The notes under the pieces are model-generated. The model did not search any database, had not been told where the DNA came from, and saw nothing but the letters and a program-made list of their open reading frames with translations. A stretch of DNA of 64,000 nucleotides from Halosimplex carlsbadense 2-9-1 (lineage in GTDB: Archaea; Halobacteriota; Halobacteria; Halobacteriales; Haloarculaceae). A program made the position numbers and the translations under genes. The stretch spans positions 162,038 to 226,037 of the forward strand of contig NZ_AOIU01000018.1 in assembly GCF_000337455.1 (NCBI RefSeq), in the 5' to 3' direction. Below, one piece after another: positions 16,720 to 24,597 of the stretch (position 1 is the stretch's first letter; every line of letters starts with the position of its first letter).

Positions 16720-17376
16720 TTAGCCGCAGATATCGTGGAGACGGTCGAGCGAGTCGATGTCCCACGTCGGCCAGACGTTCAGGTCCCAGTCGCTGCGGTG
16801 GGGGCGGCGGATGAACGCCGAGTCGATGCCGGCGTTCTCGGCGGCCCGGATGTCGGACTCGTTGTCGCCGACGTACAGCGCCGACTCGGCATCCAGGTCT
16901 GAGAGCGCCCGCTCGATGTAGTGGGGGTGGGGCTTCCGGAGGGTGAGGCTCTCGACGGTCGCCTCGCGGCCGTAGGCGGTGTCGAAGTGGGCCCCGAGGT
17001 CGAAGTGGTCGAGCAGGAAATCCACCGTCTCCTGCTGGTTCGAGCTGACGATCCCCGTCGCTACGTCGAGGTCCGCCACCGTGTCGATGTCCCCGTAGGG
17101 GGTCTTCCGTCCCGCGCGCGCTTCGTCCTGCTGTGCGCCCGAGACCGTGCTGTCGCGGGCGCGCCAGAACTGCGCCGGCTCGAAGCCGTAGGTATCGCAG
17201 ACGCTGTTCACTTGTTCGGGCGTCGCTCCGATCGTCATGTCCTCGACGTGGTCGGGGTCCGGGTCGGACACACCGAACTGCGCGAACGTCTCCTCGGTCG
17301 CCTCCTGGAGGACGTCGAACTGCGTTCGGCCCACGAGGACACCGTCGTTGTCGAATACGACGGTATCGTACGTCAT
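16720..17376 (-). CDS. HAD-superfamily phosphatase
   Basis: A 218-residue haloacid dehalogenase-like hydrolase starting MTYDTVVFDNDGVLV; an ATG nine nt upstream (17385) is also possible. Motif I is DNDGVLV (nucleophile Asp near residue 8), motif II TGIVSSNQ, motif III Lys in LRKPHPHY, and motif IV GDNESDIRAAENAG. The C1 cap is helical. The organisation matches phosphoglycolate-phosphatase-type HAD enzymes, but the substrate cannot be read from sequence. It is convergent with cruF. Confidence 0.85.
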   Translation of the reverse strand: MTYDTVVFDNDGVLVGRTQFDVLQEATEETFAQFGVSDPDPDHVEDMTIGATPEQVNSVCDTYGFEPAQFWRARDSTVSGAQQDEARAGRKTPYGDIDTVADLDVATGIVSSNQQETVDFLLDHFDLGAHFDTAYGREATVESLTLRKPHPHYIERALSDLDAESALYVGDNESDIRAAENAGIDSAFIRRPHRSDWDLNVWPTWDIDSLDRLHDICG

Positions 17377-17518
17377 ACCCTCCATCTGTGGCCCGCGGCT
17401 AAATGGTTTCCGGCCGCGGTATCTCCCGCGAGAGCACGCCCCGCGATGCGTTGCCGGCGAAATACCGCGACGGCGGTAGAACTTTGTGATGGAGTCTCAT
17501 GGGTGGGTATGTATCGCA

Positions 17519-17791
17519 ATGCAACCGTGCCAAAACTGTCAGGCGGTCATCGACGAGTACACCCTGGACAAACAACTCGAACCCCTACGCGAGCTGACAG
17601 TCGACGACTTCAACGTGTGTGGCGACTGCGTGACGATCGCCGACGACGCGTGCGTGGAGTGCGGCGGCGCGGTCTACGTCCCCCGGAGCGCGGACGCCAG
17701 ACCGGACTTCTGCCCGGCGTGTCGGTCCGACCGCATCGAGCGGACCGGCCGGGACCCCGGTTGGCACCTCGAATCCCCCTCGACGACCTGA
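17519..17791 (+). CDS. Small zinc-finger protein
   Basis: A 90-residue protein with four CxxC knuckles: CQNC (4-7), CGDC (~35), CVEC (~48) and CPAC (~67). This predicts two structural zinc sites. It resembles the small CPxCG-type proteins common in haloarchaea. ATG 17519 puts the first knuckle at the very N-terminus; an in-frame ATG at 17489 would add ten residues. Possible roles are protein or nucleic-acid contact; nothing specific is supported. Confidence 0.7.
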   Translation: MQPCQNCQAVIDEYTLDKQLEPLRELTVDDFNVCGDCVTIADDACVECGGAVYVPRSADARPDFCPACRSDRIERTGRDPGWHLESPSTT

Positions 17792-17851
17792 CGGCGGACG
17801 AGGGCCGTTCGAACGGGCGATTTTTTGCCCATCGCTTCCGACAGCCGAGTC

Positions 17852-18382
17852 ATGCCCGGACCGGTCTTCGTCGAGGGCGAGACGGTCGACCTGCGAACCA
17901 TCGAACGCGAGGACGCCGAGTTCCTCCGGGAACTGTCACACCACCCGCGCGTCCGGGGGTACGCCGGCCCGGACGCGCCGGCCAGCGGCGAGGCCTACGA
18001 GTCGGACCTGCTGGATCGGATCGCACGCGACGACGCCGTGGAGTTGCTGATCTGCGACGGCGACCAGCGGGTCGGCGACGTGTCCCTGGCCCCCATCGAC
18101 GACCGTCGCGGCTGGGCCAACCTCGGTTACGCCGTCCACCCGGACTGCCAGGGCAACGGCTACGCGACCGAAGCGGCGCGGCTGGTCGTCGATCACGGCT
18201 TCGACGAGCGTCGGCTCCACCGGATCTCGGCGACCGTCCACGCCGGCAACGAGGCCTCCAAGCGAGTCGTCGAGAAACTGGGGTTCGTCCGCGAGGGCAC
18301 CAAGCGCGACGACGACTTCGTCGACGGCGAGTACGTCGACCGCGAGGTGTACGCCGTCCTCCGCGAGGAGTGGGACGGGTAG
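17852..18382 (+). CDS. GNAT N-acetyltransferase (RimJ/RimL-like)
   Basis: A 176-residue GNAT protein. The strand ANLGYAVHPDCQGNGYATEA (about 92-111) carries the acetyl-CoA pyrophosphate-binding Q/RxxGxG/A loop. The later NEASKRVVEKLGFVREGTKR is the typical motif B end of the RimJ/RimL branch that acetylates protein N-termini or small amines. ATG 17852 is selected because it starts the PVFVEGETVDLR strand. The rhodanese gene starts 100 nt downstream on the same strand. Confidence 0.85.
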   Translation: MPGPVFVEGETVDLRTIEREDAEFLRELSHHPRVRGYAGPDAPASGEAYESDLLDRIARDDAVELLICDGDQRVGDVSLAPIDDRRGWANLGYAVHPDCQGNGYATEAARLVVDHGFDERRLHRISATVHAGNEASKRVVEKLGFVREGTKRDDDFVDGEYVDREVYAVLREEWDG

Positions 18383-18482
18383 CGCCGACAGTCGATCTCT
18401 CGGGCGCCGACCGACGGGCGGCCGACCGCGGCCGGGGTTCGGAGACCCACCAGTTTTGTCCGTACAGAACAAGTCCGAACCG

Positions 18483-18857
18483 ATGAGCGCCATCCGCCCG
18501 TCGGAGCTCGCCGCGCGACTCGAATCGGGATCGACCGAGCGTCCGCACGTCCTGGACATCCGCCCGACCGCGGCCTATCGGTCGGACGCGATCGACGGCA
18601 GCCGGAACCTCCCGGTGTACGACGAGCTACGGCGGGGTGACGACGAGGCGCTGCTGGACCGACTGGACGAGGTGCCGGACGACCGAGACGTGGTCGTCGT
18701 GTGCAAGATGGGCATCGTCGCGAAGAAGGCCACCGCGCTGCTCGCCGACGAGGGATACGATGCGGCGACGCTGCTCGGCGGCATGAGCGGCTGGAACGGT
18801 TACCACGAGGGATCGCTGACCTACCGGCTCCGGTCGCTGCTCTGGCGGGTGCGGTAG
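18483..18857 (+). CDS. Rhodanese-domain sulfurtransferase
   Basis: A 124-residue single rhodanese domain. It has the substrate-defining entry HVLDIRPTAAYRSDAIDGSRN, and the active-site loop VVVCKMGIVAKKA with the catalytic Cys near residue 78. The end GYDAATLLGGMSGWNGY matches the family. The six-residue loop after Cys (KMGIVA) fits sulfurtransferases rather than Cdc25-like phosphatases. Likely donor/acceptor partners are unknown. Confidence 0.85.
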   Translation: MSAIRPSELAARLESGSTERPHVLDIRPTAAYRSDAIDGSRNLPVYDELRRGDDEALLDRLDEVPDDRDVVVVCKMGIVAKKATALLADEGYDAATLLGGMSGWNGYHEGSLTYRLRSLLWRVR

Positions 18858-18930
18858 GTCCCGATCCGAGAAACCGGCGGACGTTGCGCTCGGCGGACGG
18901 TATTTCAGCGACCAGCGGCTAGCGAGGGCG

Positions 18931-20046
18931 ATGACGGATCTGTTCGACCCGCTGGAACTCCGGGACACGACCGTCCCGAACCGGCTGATGGTCTCGCCGA
19001 TGTGCCAGTACTCCTGTGAAGCCCGCGACGGGCGCGCGACCGAGTGGCACCACGTCCACCTCGGCTCGCGGGCGGTGGGCGGCGCCGGCCTCGTGATGGC
19101 CGAGGCCACCGCCGTCGAGAAGCGCGGCCGGATCACCCCCGAAGACCTGGGCATCTGGAACGACGACCAGGCCGACGCGCTCGCGCGGACGACGCGCTTC
19201 GTGAAAGAACAGGGCGCCGTGCCGGGCATCCAGCTTGCTCACGCCGGTCGCAAGGCCTCGAAGAGTCGGCCGTGGGAGGGGAGCGGTCCCCTGTACCCCG
19301 ACGACGGCGGCTGGGAGGTCATCGGCCCGAGCGGCGAGCCGTGGCCCTACGAGGACGACGGCGAGCGCGTCGACGGGCCGCCGACACGCGAGATGGACCA
19401 GGGCGACATCGAGCAGGTCATCGACTCGTTCCGCAGCGCCGCCGAGCGCGCCCGCGACGCCGGCTTCGAGGTCGCGGAGGTCCACGCCGCCCACGGGTAC
19501 CTCCTCCACGAGTTCCTCTCGCCGGTGACCAACCACCGCGAGGGCGACTACGGCGGCGACTTCGAGGGCCGCACCCGCCTCACGCGGGAGGTCACCGAGG
19601 CGGTGCGGGAGGTGTGGCCCGACGGCAAGCCCGTGTTCGTCCGGATCTCCGGCACCGACTGGTTCGACGACCGCGAGTCGTGGACCGCCGAGCAGTCCGC
19701 GCGCCTCGCCGACCGACTCGCCGGGATCGGCGCCGACCTCGTCGACGTGTCCAGCGGCGGGATCGCGCCGGGATCGTGGCCCGAACAGGTCGGCCCGAAC
19801 TACCAGCTTCCGCTGGCCGAGACGGTCCGGGAGGGGAGCGAGAGCGACATCGCGATCGGCACCGTCGGCGGGATCACGACGCCCGAACAGGCCCAGGCGG
19901 TCGTTGCCAACGGCCGCGCCGACCTCGCCATCGTCGGCCGGCAGTTCCTCCGCGACCCGTACTTCGGGCTGCGCGCCGCCGACGCGCTGGAGGCCACCGA
20001 CGAGGTCACCGGTCCGCCCCAGTACCGGCGCGCGTTCGGGTTCTGA
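18931..20046 (+). CDS. Old yellow enzyme family NADH:flavin oxidoreductase (YqjM-like)
   Basis: A 371-residue FMN-binding TIM barrel. Diagnostic features are PNRLMVSPMCQYSCEARDGR with the YqjM-type Cys, GIQLAHAGRKAS, the substrate pair in VHAAHGYLLHEFLSPVTNHR, GGDFEGRTRLTREV, and the FMN-phosphate segment AIGTVGGITTPEQA/IVGRQFLRDPY. The class reduces activated C=C bonds with NAD(P)H. The physiological substrate is unknown. Its stop faces the convergent esterase gene across an 82-bp near-palindrome. Confidence 0.9.
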   Translation: MTDLFDPLELRDTTVPNRLMVSPMCQYSCEARDGRATEWHHVHLGSRAVGGAGLVMAEATAVEKRGRITPEDLGIWNDDQADALARTTRFVKEQGAVPGIQLAHAGRKASKSRPWEGSGPLYPDDGGWEVIGPSGEPWPYEDDGERVDGPPTREMDQGDIEQVIDSFRSAAERARDAGFEVAEVHAAHGYLLHEFLSPVTNHREGDYGGDFEGRTRLTREVTEAVREVWPDGKPVFVRISGTDWFDDRESWTAEQSARLADRLAGIGADLVDVSSGGIAPGSWPEQVGPNYQLPLAETVREGSESDIAIGTVGGITTPEQAQAVVANGRADLAIVGRQFLRDPYFGLRAADALEATDEVTGPPQYRRAFGF

Positions 20047-20084
20047 GCGGGCGGGCGGCGAGCCGGAGCGGACGCACCCGGTTC

Positions 20085-20166
20085 ATACGGAGTATTGCAA
20101 GCGTTTACCGGGTCGACCGCACGCAGTCGTGCGGTCGATCCCGGAATGTCTTGCGATACTCCGTAT
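20085..20166. repeat. 82-bp near-perfect palindrome between convergent genes
   Basis: The outer arms ATACGGAGTAT (20085) and ATACTCCGTAT (ending 20166) are perfect complements. Complementarity continues through GCAAG/CTTGC, a CCGGG/CCCGG pair with a small offset, and CGACCGCACG/CGTGCGGTCG, around a short central loop. It starts 40 nt after the oxidoreductase stop and reaches into the stop codon of the opposite-strand esterase. It could be a bidirectional terminator or a miniature mobile element. Confidence 0.7.
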
Positions 20167-21185
20167 CAGTCGTCGACCCCGAACGCCCGTCGCAGGTCCG
20201 TCGCGATGTCGTCGACGGCCTCGTGAGCGCGCTCGACGCCCTCGCTTTCCGAGAGCATGCCGACGAACCCGTGGACCATGTCCGGGTAGTTGCGAAAGCG
20301 GACCGAGACGCCGTCGCCGACCAGCTGACGGGCGTAGGCGATCCCGCCGTCGCGGAGCGGGTCGAACCCGGCCGTCACGACCGTCGCCGGCGGGACGCCC
20401 GAGCGGTCGTCCGCTCGCGAGGGGTCGGCGTAGGGGTTGCGCCGGTGTATCTCGCTGCCGTAGTAGCAGCGGTCGAACCAGCGGATATCGTCCTCGCTGA
20501 TGACGTACCCGGCGTGTTCTCGCATCGACCGGTGGTCGTCGCGGATCCCCACGGCGGGGTAGATCAGGCTCTGGTAGTCGATCTCGGGACCGTCGCGCTC
20601 GGCGGCCATCAGCGAGACCACCGCGGCGAGGGCGCCGCCGGCGCTGTCACCCGCCACGGCCAGCCGTCCGTCGCTGTCGAGGGCATCGGGGCCGGTGGCC
20701 GCCCACTCGACGGCTGCGTAGGCGTCCTCGACCGCCGCCGGGAACGGGTGTTCCGGCGCCAACCGGTAGTCGACGGAGACGACTTCACAGCCGCTCTCGG
20801 CGGTGAGGTGTCGACAGAGCAGGTCGTGGCTGTCGAGCGAGCCCAGCACGAACCCGCCGCCGTGGTAGAAGACGACCGTCGGGTACGGGCCGGTGTTCGT
20901 CGGTCGGTAGCGGCGAATCGGGACCCCGCCGTCCGGGCCGGGGGCCGTCAGGTCGACCGCCGATCCCACCGCCGGCGGGTCGGCGTCCTGCAGCCACAGG
21001 CCGAGTCGCTCCAGGAGACGGGCGCCGCGAGCGCCGAGCGTCGACAGCGCGACCGGCTGAAACCGACGGCGCGTTCGCAGCACCGACTGCACGTCCGGGT
21101 GGGGTTCGTCGGCGGCCAGTCGCGGCCCGTCGGGGCCGGTCGTCCCGTCGACGTCGACGGTTCGGAGGAACGCTTCGGCGTCCAT
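20166..21185 (-). CDS. Alpha/beta hydrolase of the hormone-sensitive-lipase family
   Basis: A 339-residue esterase-type protein. The oxyanion-hole motif FYHGGGFVLGS is near 108-118, the nucleophile elbow GDSAGGALAA near 180-189, the acid residue in VTAGFDPLRDGG and the catalytic His in MVHGFVGM. The order and spacing are those of HSL/GDSAG carboxylesterases that cleave short acyl esters. No signal peptide, so it is cytoplasmic. ATG 21185 begins MDAEAFLRTVDVDG. The 3' end lies within the palindrome at 20085-20166. Confidence 0.9.
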   Translation of the reverse strand: MDAEAFLRTVDVDGTTGPDGPRLAADEPHPDVQSVLRTRRRFQPVALSTLGARGARLLERLGLWLQDADPPAVGSAVDLTAPGPDGGVPIRRYRPTNTGPYPTVVFYHGGGFVLGSLDSHDLLCRHLTAESGCEVVSVDYRLAPEHPFPAAVEDAYAAVEWAATGPDALDSDGRLAVAGDSAGGALAAVVSLMAAERDGPEIDYQSLIYPAVGIRDDHRSMREHAGYVISEDDIRWFDRCYYGSEIHRRNPYADPSRADDRSGVPPATVVTAGFDPLRDGGIAYARQLVGDGVSVRFRNYPDMVHGFVGMLSESEGVERAHEAVDDIATDLRRAFGVDD

Positions 21186-21344
21186 GACCGGCGGTGACGG
21201 ACCGACCTGTCAATAGCGTACCGCTCCCGGTCGGGATAGGCAGGTCGAAGTGGGGCCAGCCGTAGAGTTCGCCGTGCGAGTCCGCCGACGGCGCGGGTCG
21301 CGACTCGGTCGACGCCCGGACGGGCGGCGCACCATCGATCCACC

Positions 21345-22001
21345 ATGACAGCGATCTCTCACACCATCGGACAGGTCGTGACGGTCGCCGCCCGCGGCGG
21401 TCGCTCGGGCGCAGCGGACGGACTGCTGATACCGATCGGACAGCAACTGGCGGCCGACGCCGTCGACGCAGTCCTGGCGGTCGACCGGGCGACCGTCGAC
21501 CTCGTACTGGCGGTCCGACAGCCGCTGGTGACGAAGTTCATGACTTCCGTCACGGGGATCGGATCGGCGGCCAGCGTCGCGGTCCTGCTCGGACTGTTCT
21601 ACCTGGCGGGCTGGAAGCGGGAGCTGGCCCTGGCCGGGGTCGCGCTCGTGCCGACCGGGCTCGTCGTCGTGGCGCTGATGGGCGCGGTCCAGCGGCCGTT
21701 CCCGCCGAGCCCGGTCTGTCTGACGGGCGACACCGGGATGGCGCCCCACTCGTTCCCGTCGGGCCACGCCGCCGCCGCGACGGTGTACGCGCTGGTCGCG
21801 CGCCGGTCGGAGCGCCTGCCGTTCGCGGCCGTCACCGGGCTGGCCGCGCTCGTCGCCGTCTCGCGGATCTACCTCGGTACCCACTACCTCAGCGACACCG
21901 TCGCCGGCGTCGCCATCGGCGTCGGGGGGTTCGCGCTCGCGCTCGTCCTGCTCGAACGGTTCGGGGACCGGCTGCCGGTGGCGTTCCCCGGCAACCATTA
22001 G
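21345..22001 (+). CDS. PAP2-family membrane phosphatase
   Basis: A 218-residue membrane protein with five or six helices and the type 2 phosphatidate phosphatase motifs: QRPFPP (motif 1-like), PHSFPSGHAAAATVYAL (motif 2) and SRIYLGTHYLSDTVAG (motif 3). Such enzymes dephosphorylate lipid phosphates or polyprenyl pyrophosphates at the outer membrane face. The next gene begins 19 nt after its stop, so the pair is probably one transcript. Confidence 0.85.
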   Translation: MTAISHTIGQVVTVAARGGRSGAADGLLIPIGQQLAADAVDAVLAVDRATVDLVLAVRQPLVTKFMTSVTGIGSAASVAVLLGLFYLAGWKRELALAGVALVPTGLVVVALMGAVQRPFPPSPVCLTGDTGMAPHSFPSGHAAAATVYALVARRSERLPFAAVTGLAALVAVSRIYLGTHYLSDTVAGVAIGVGGFALALVLLERFGDRLPVAFPGNH

Positions 22002-22019
22002 GAGCGGGTAGTCCCAAGG

Positions 22020-22496
22020 GTGAGCGTGTACTTCCTGACGCACCTGGCCGCGGCGGCGCTGGTGGGGCGGTACGCGCGGCTGGCGCCGGCGTGGCTGGTC
22101 GCCGGGGCGGCCCTGCCCGACCTCGTGGACAAGCCGCTGGGGACGCTGGGCGTCGTCGACCTCTATCACACTGTCGGGCACACGGCGCTGCTGGCGCCGC
22201 TGGCGGTCGCCGTCGCGCTGACCGGTCGCGCCGGCCTCGCGCTCGCGGTCGGCTGGGCCTCGCATCTCTTCCTCGACGCTTTCCACATCGTGATAAACGG
22301 CCGCCCCACCGACGCGCTCTTTCTCGTCTGGCCGCTCGCGGTGCCGCCGGACCCCCTCGCACTCCCGCCGGGCGCCTTCTTCCGGTACTACCTCTGGTCG
22401 CCGTCCTTCTTCCTGGAGGTCGTCTTCTGGCTCGCGCTGGGCGCGCTCGCCGTCCGGGAACGGCGCGCCGGACGACCGCTGCTGGCCCGGCCGTGA
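22020..22496 (+). CDS. Putative membrane-bound metal-dependent hydrolase (YdjM/DUF457-like)
   Basis: A 158-residue protein starting with GTG 22020 (VYFLTHLAAAALVGRYARLA). The His/Asp pattern FLTHL...GAALPDLVDKP...YHTVGHT...WASHLFLDAFH is that of small membrane proteins annotated as metal-dependent hydrolases. Four hydrophobic segments are seen. Catalytic activity has not been shown for many members, so hydrolase is a family label. Immediately follows the PAP2 gene. Confidence 0.7.
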   Translation: MSVYFLTHLAAAALVGRYARLAPAWLVAGAALPDLVDKPLGTLGVVDLYHTVGHTALLAPLAVAVALTGRAGLALAVGWASHLFLDAFHIVINGRPTDALFLVWPLAVPPDPLALPPGAFFRYYLWSPSFFLEVVFWLALGALAVRERRAGRPLLARP

Positions 22497-22554
22497 ACGC
22501 CGTCGTCCGTCCGGGGCGTCCACCGCCGGTGGGACCGCTCGCTGTCGGCGGTAG

Positions 22555-22572
22555 TTTTACCACTCGGTAAAC
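22555..22572. promoter_or_regulatory. Operator-like palindrome, site 1 (CoA-transferase promoter)
   Basis: TTTTAC-CACTCG-GTAAAC, ending 12 nt before ATG 22585. It shares the TTTAC-N6-GTAAA core with sites at 24547, 30678 and 32261. The position over the expected transcription start suits repression. Confidence 0.65.
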
Positions 22573-22584
22573 CCAACGGCGGGT

Positions 22585-23814
22585 ATGGTAGCCGATGGCA
22601 AGATACTGGACGGGATCACGGTCGTCGACCTCTCGACGTTCGTGACGGGCGGGTTCTCCTCGTCGATGCTGGCGAACCTGGGTGCCGACGTGGTGAAGGT
22701 CGAACAGCCCGGGTACGGCGACGCGATCCGCCACACGGGGCCGCCGTTCATCGAGGGCGAGTCGCCCTACTACTGGACGGTCAACTACGGCAAGCGCAGC
22801 GTCGAACTCGACCTCAAGAACGACGAGGCGCTGGACGCCCTGTACGACCTGATCGAGGAGACCGATATCTTCGTCCAGAACTTCCGGCCGGGGACGGCCG
22901 AGCGCCTCGGGGTCGACTACGACACCCTCAGCGAGCACAACGACGAGCTGATCTACCTCGCCATCTCGGCGTTCGGCCAGACCGGCCCCTGGCGCGAGCG
23001 GTCGGGCTACGATCTCCTGATTCAGGGGATGGGCGGGATCATGGACGTGACCGGCGAGGAGGGTCGCCAGCCGGTCAAGGTCGGGCTTCCGATGACGGAT
23101 CTGATCACCGCGATGTGGGCCGCCTTCGGCGCGACGAGCGCGCTCTACCGCCGGGAGTTGACCGGCGAGGGCGAGTACATCGATCTCGGGATGTTAGAGT
23201 CGGTGTTGCCGTGGCTCACGAAACAGGCCGGGCAGGTGTTCGCCGACGAGACGCCCAAGCGGATGGGGACGAAAGACCCCGTACTCGCGCCGTACCAGAC
23301 CTTCGAGACCGAAGACGGCTACATCAACGTCTGTATCCTCAACGAGAAGCTCTGGGGCGAGCTCTGCGAGGCGATCGACCGCCCCGAGTTGGCCGACGAC
23401 CCCCGTTTCGACCAGAACAGCGACCGGGTCGAACACCAGGACGAGCTGGAGGCCGAGATCGAGGCCACGCTCGCGGAGCAGACGACCGACGAGTGGATCG
23501 AGATCATCGCCGAGGACAACGGGGTCCCCGCGGGCCCGGTCTACAGCGTCGAGGAGGCGCTGACCAACCCGCAGGTCGAAGCGAGGGGGGCGATCGGCGA
23601 GATCGAACACCCCGAGATCGGGGCGGTTCCGGTGGTCGAACACCCGCTGAAGTTCGAGAACGTCGACAGCGGCTTCGAGCTACCGCCGCCGCTGCTCGGC
23701 GAACACAACCGGGAGGTGTTCCGCGACCTGGGATACAGCGAGGAGAGACTGGACGAACTGGAAGCGATGGGCGTGTTCGGCGCGGACGAGGGCGGAGACG
23801 GAGACGACGGGTAG
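22585..23814 (+). CDS. CaiB/BaiF family III CoA-transferase
   Basis: A 409-residue protein with the family III layout. The N-terminal GITVVDLSTFVTGGFSSSML leads to NLGADVVKVEQPGYGD, and the catalytic Asp is expected in the SGYDLLIQGMGG/MTDLITAMWA region. A GNG-like ADDPRFDQNSDRVEHQDEL tail segment is also present. Family members move CoA between carboxylic acids, often in catabolism. It has operator-like site 1 just upstream, and its stop is followed by the convergent TetR gene. The acid substrate is not predictable. Probably the activating enzyme of the pathway encoded in this region. Confidence 0.9.
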   Translation: MVADGKILDGITVVDLSTFVTGGFSSSMLANLGADVVKVEQPGYGDAIRHTGPPFIEGESPYYWTVNYGKRSVELDLKNDEALDALYDLIEETDIFVQNFRPGTAERLGVDYDTLSEHNDELIYLAISAFGQTGPWRERSGYDLLIQGMGGIMDVTGEEGRQPVKVGLPMTDLITAMWAAFGATSALYRRELTGEGEYIDLGMLESVLPWLTKQAGQVFADETPKRMGTKDPVLAPYQTFETEDGYINVCILNEKLWGELCEAIDRPELADDPRFDQNSDRVEHQDELEAEIEATLAEQTTDEWIEIIAEDNGVPAGPVYSVEEALTNPQVEARGAIGEIEHPEIGAVPVVEHPLKFENVDSGFELPPPLLGEHNREVFRDLGYSEERLDELEAMGVFGADEGGDGDDG

Positions 23815-23826
23815 GAGCGGACGGGG

Positions 23827-24456
23827 TCAGTCGTCGGTGGTCTCGCGGTCGGCCAGCAGCGACTCGACGATGTACTCGTCGACGGCCCGGCGAGCCTGTT
23901 CGGGGGCGTCGTCGTGGCCCAGGGAGATGCGACGGCCGCGGGCGGCGTGGATGGCGTCGGTGATCAGCTGGCCCACGAGTTCCGGGTCGACCTCGCGGAA
24001 GACCCCCTCGTCGATGCCGTCCTCGACGACCTCGACGATGCTGCCTCGGATGCGCTCGTAGTGCTCGTTGAACAGCTCGCGGTGGCGCTCGTCGTTCTGG
24101 GCGTGGGCGTACAGCTCGTGGTACACCTTCATGCGGTCCCAGTGGGAGAACTCCTCGAACTCCGGACCGAACAGGCACTGCTCGACCCGGGCGTCGAGTT
24201 CGGTCCGCAGGTCGGCGCCGGCGTCGACCGCGACGCTGCCCTCGTACTGGTCGATGACGTACTCCAGAAACGAGGACATCAAGTCGTACTTCCCGTCGAA
24301 GTGGTAGTGGATGACCTGCCGGGTCAGCTCCATCTCGTCGCCGATGTCGCGCATCCGGAGGTCGCTGTAGCCGTGCTCGCTCAGCGCGCGGAAGGTCGCC
24401 TCCATGATGACCTCCCGCGTGTCCTTCGACCCGACTGTCTCCTCTGTACTGCCCAT
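23827..24456 (-). CDS. TetR/AcrR-family transcription regulator
   Basis: A 209-residue one-component regulator. The N-terminal HTH (about 14-60) reads REVIMEATFRALSEHGYSDL, RMRDIGDEMELTRQ, then VIHYHFDGKYDLM. The C-terminal ~145 residues are the all-helical ligand/dimer domain. It is transcribed away from the amidohydrolase gene, and the shared 140-nt region contains operator-like site 2. It is the only classical regulator in the 22-33 kb region, so it is the best candidate to bind all four palindromes. The ligand is likely a substrate or CoA thioester of the pathway, which is inference. Confidence 0.9.
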   Translation of the reverse strand: MGSTEETVGSKDTREVIMEATFRALSEHGYSDLRMRDIGDEMELTRQVIHYHFDGKYDLMSSFLEYVIDQYEGSVAVDAGADLRTELDARVEQCLFGPEFEEFSHWDRMKVYHELYAHAQNDERHRELFNEHYERIRGSIVEVVEDGIDEGVFREVDPELVGQLITDAIHAARGRRISLGHDDAPEQARRAVDEYIVESLLADRETTDD

Positions 24457-24546
24457 ACCTCCACTCTATCCACTCCCGTATTTATATTGATGGTTCGCCG
24501 CAACGCCGACGGACCGCCGGGAACGACGTAGGAACTTACCGCACGG

Positions 24547-24564
24547 TCTTACTGCCCGGTAAAC
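24547..24564. promoter_or_regulatory. Operator-like palindrome, site 2 (amidohydrolase/TetR divergent region)
   Basis: TCTTAC-TGCCCG-GTAAAC, 33 nt before ATG 24598 in the intergenic region shared with the tetR-like gene. The left half has one mismatch to the consensus. The right half runs into ACTTATG, which could serve as the TATA element. Confidence 0.6.
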
Positions 24565-24597
24565 TTATGACCGCTCGGTCGAACGGTACGGGTGAAC

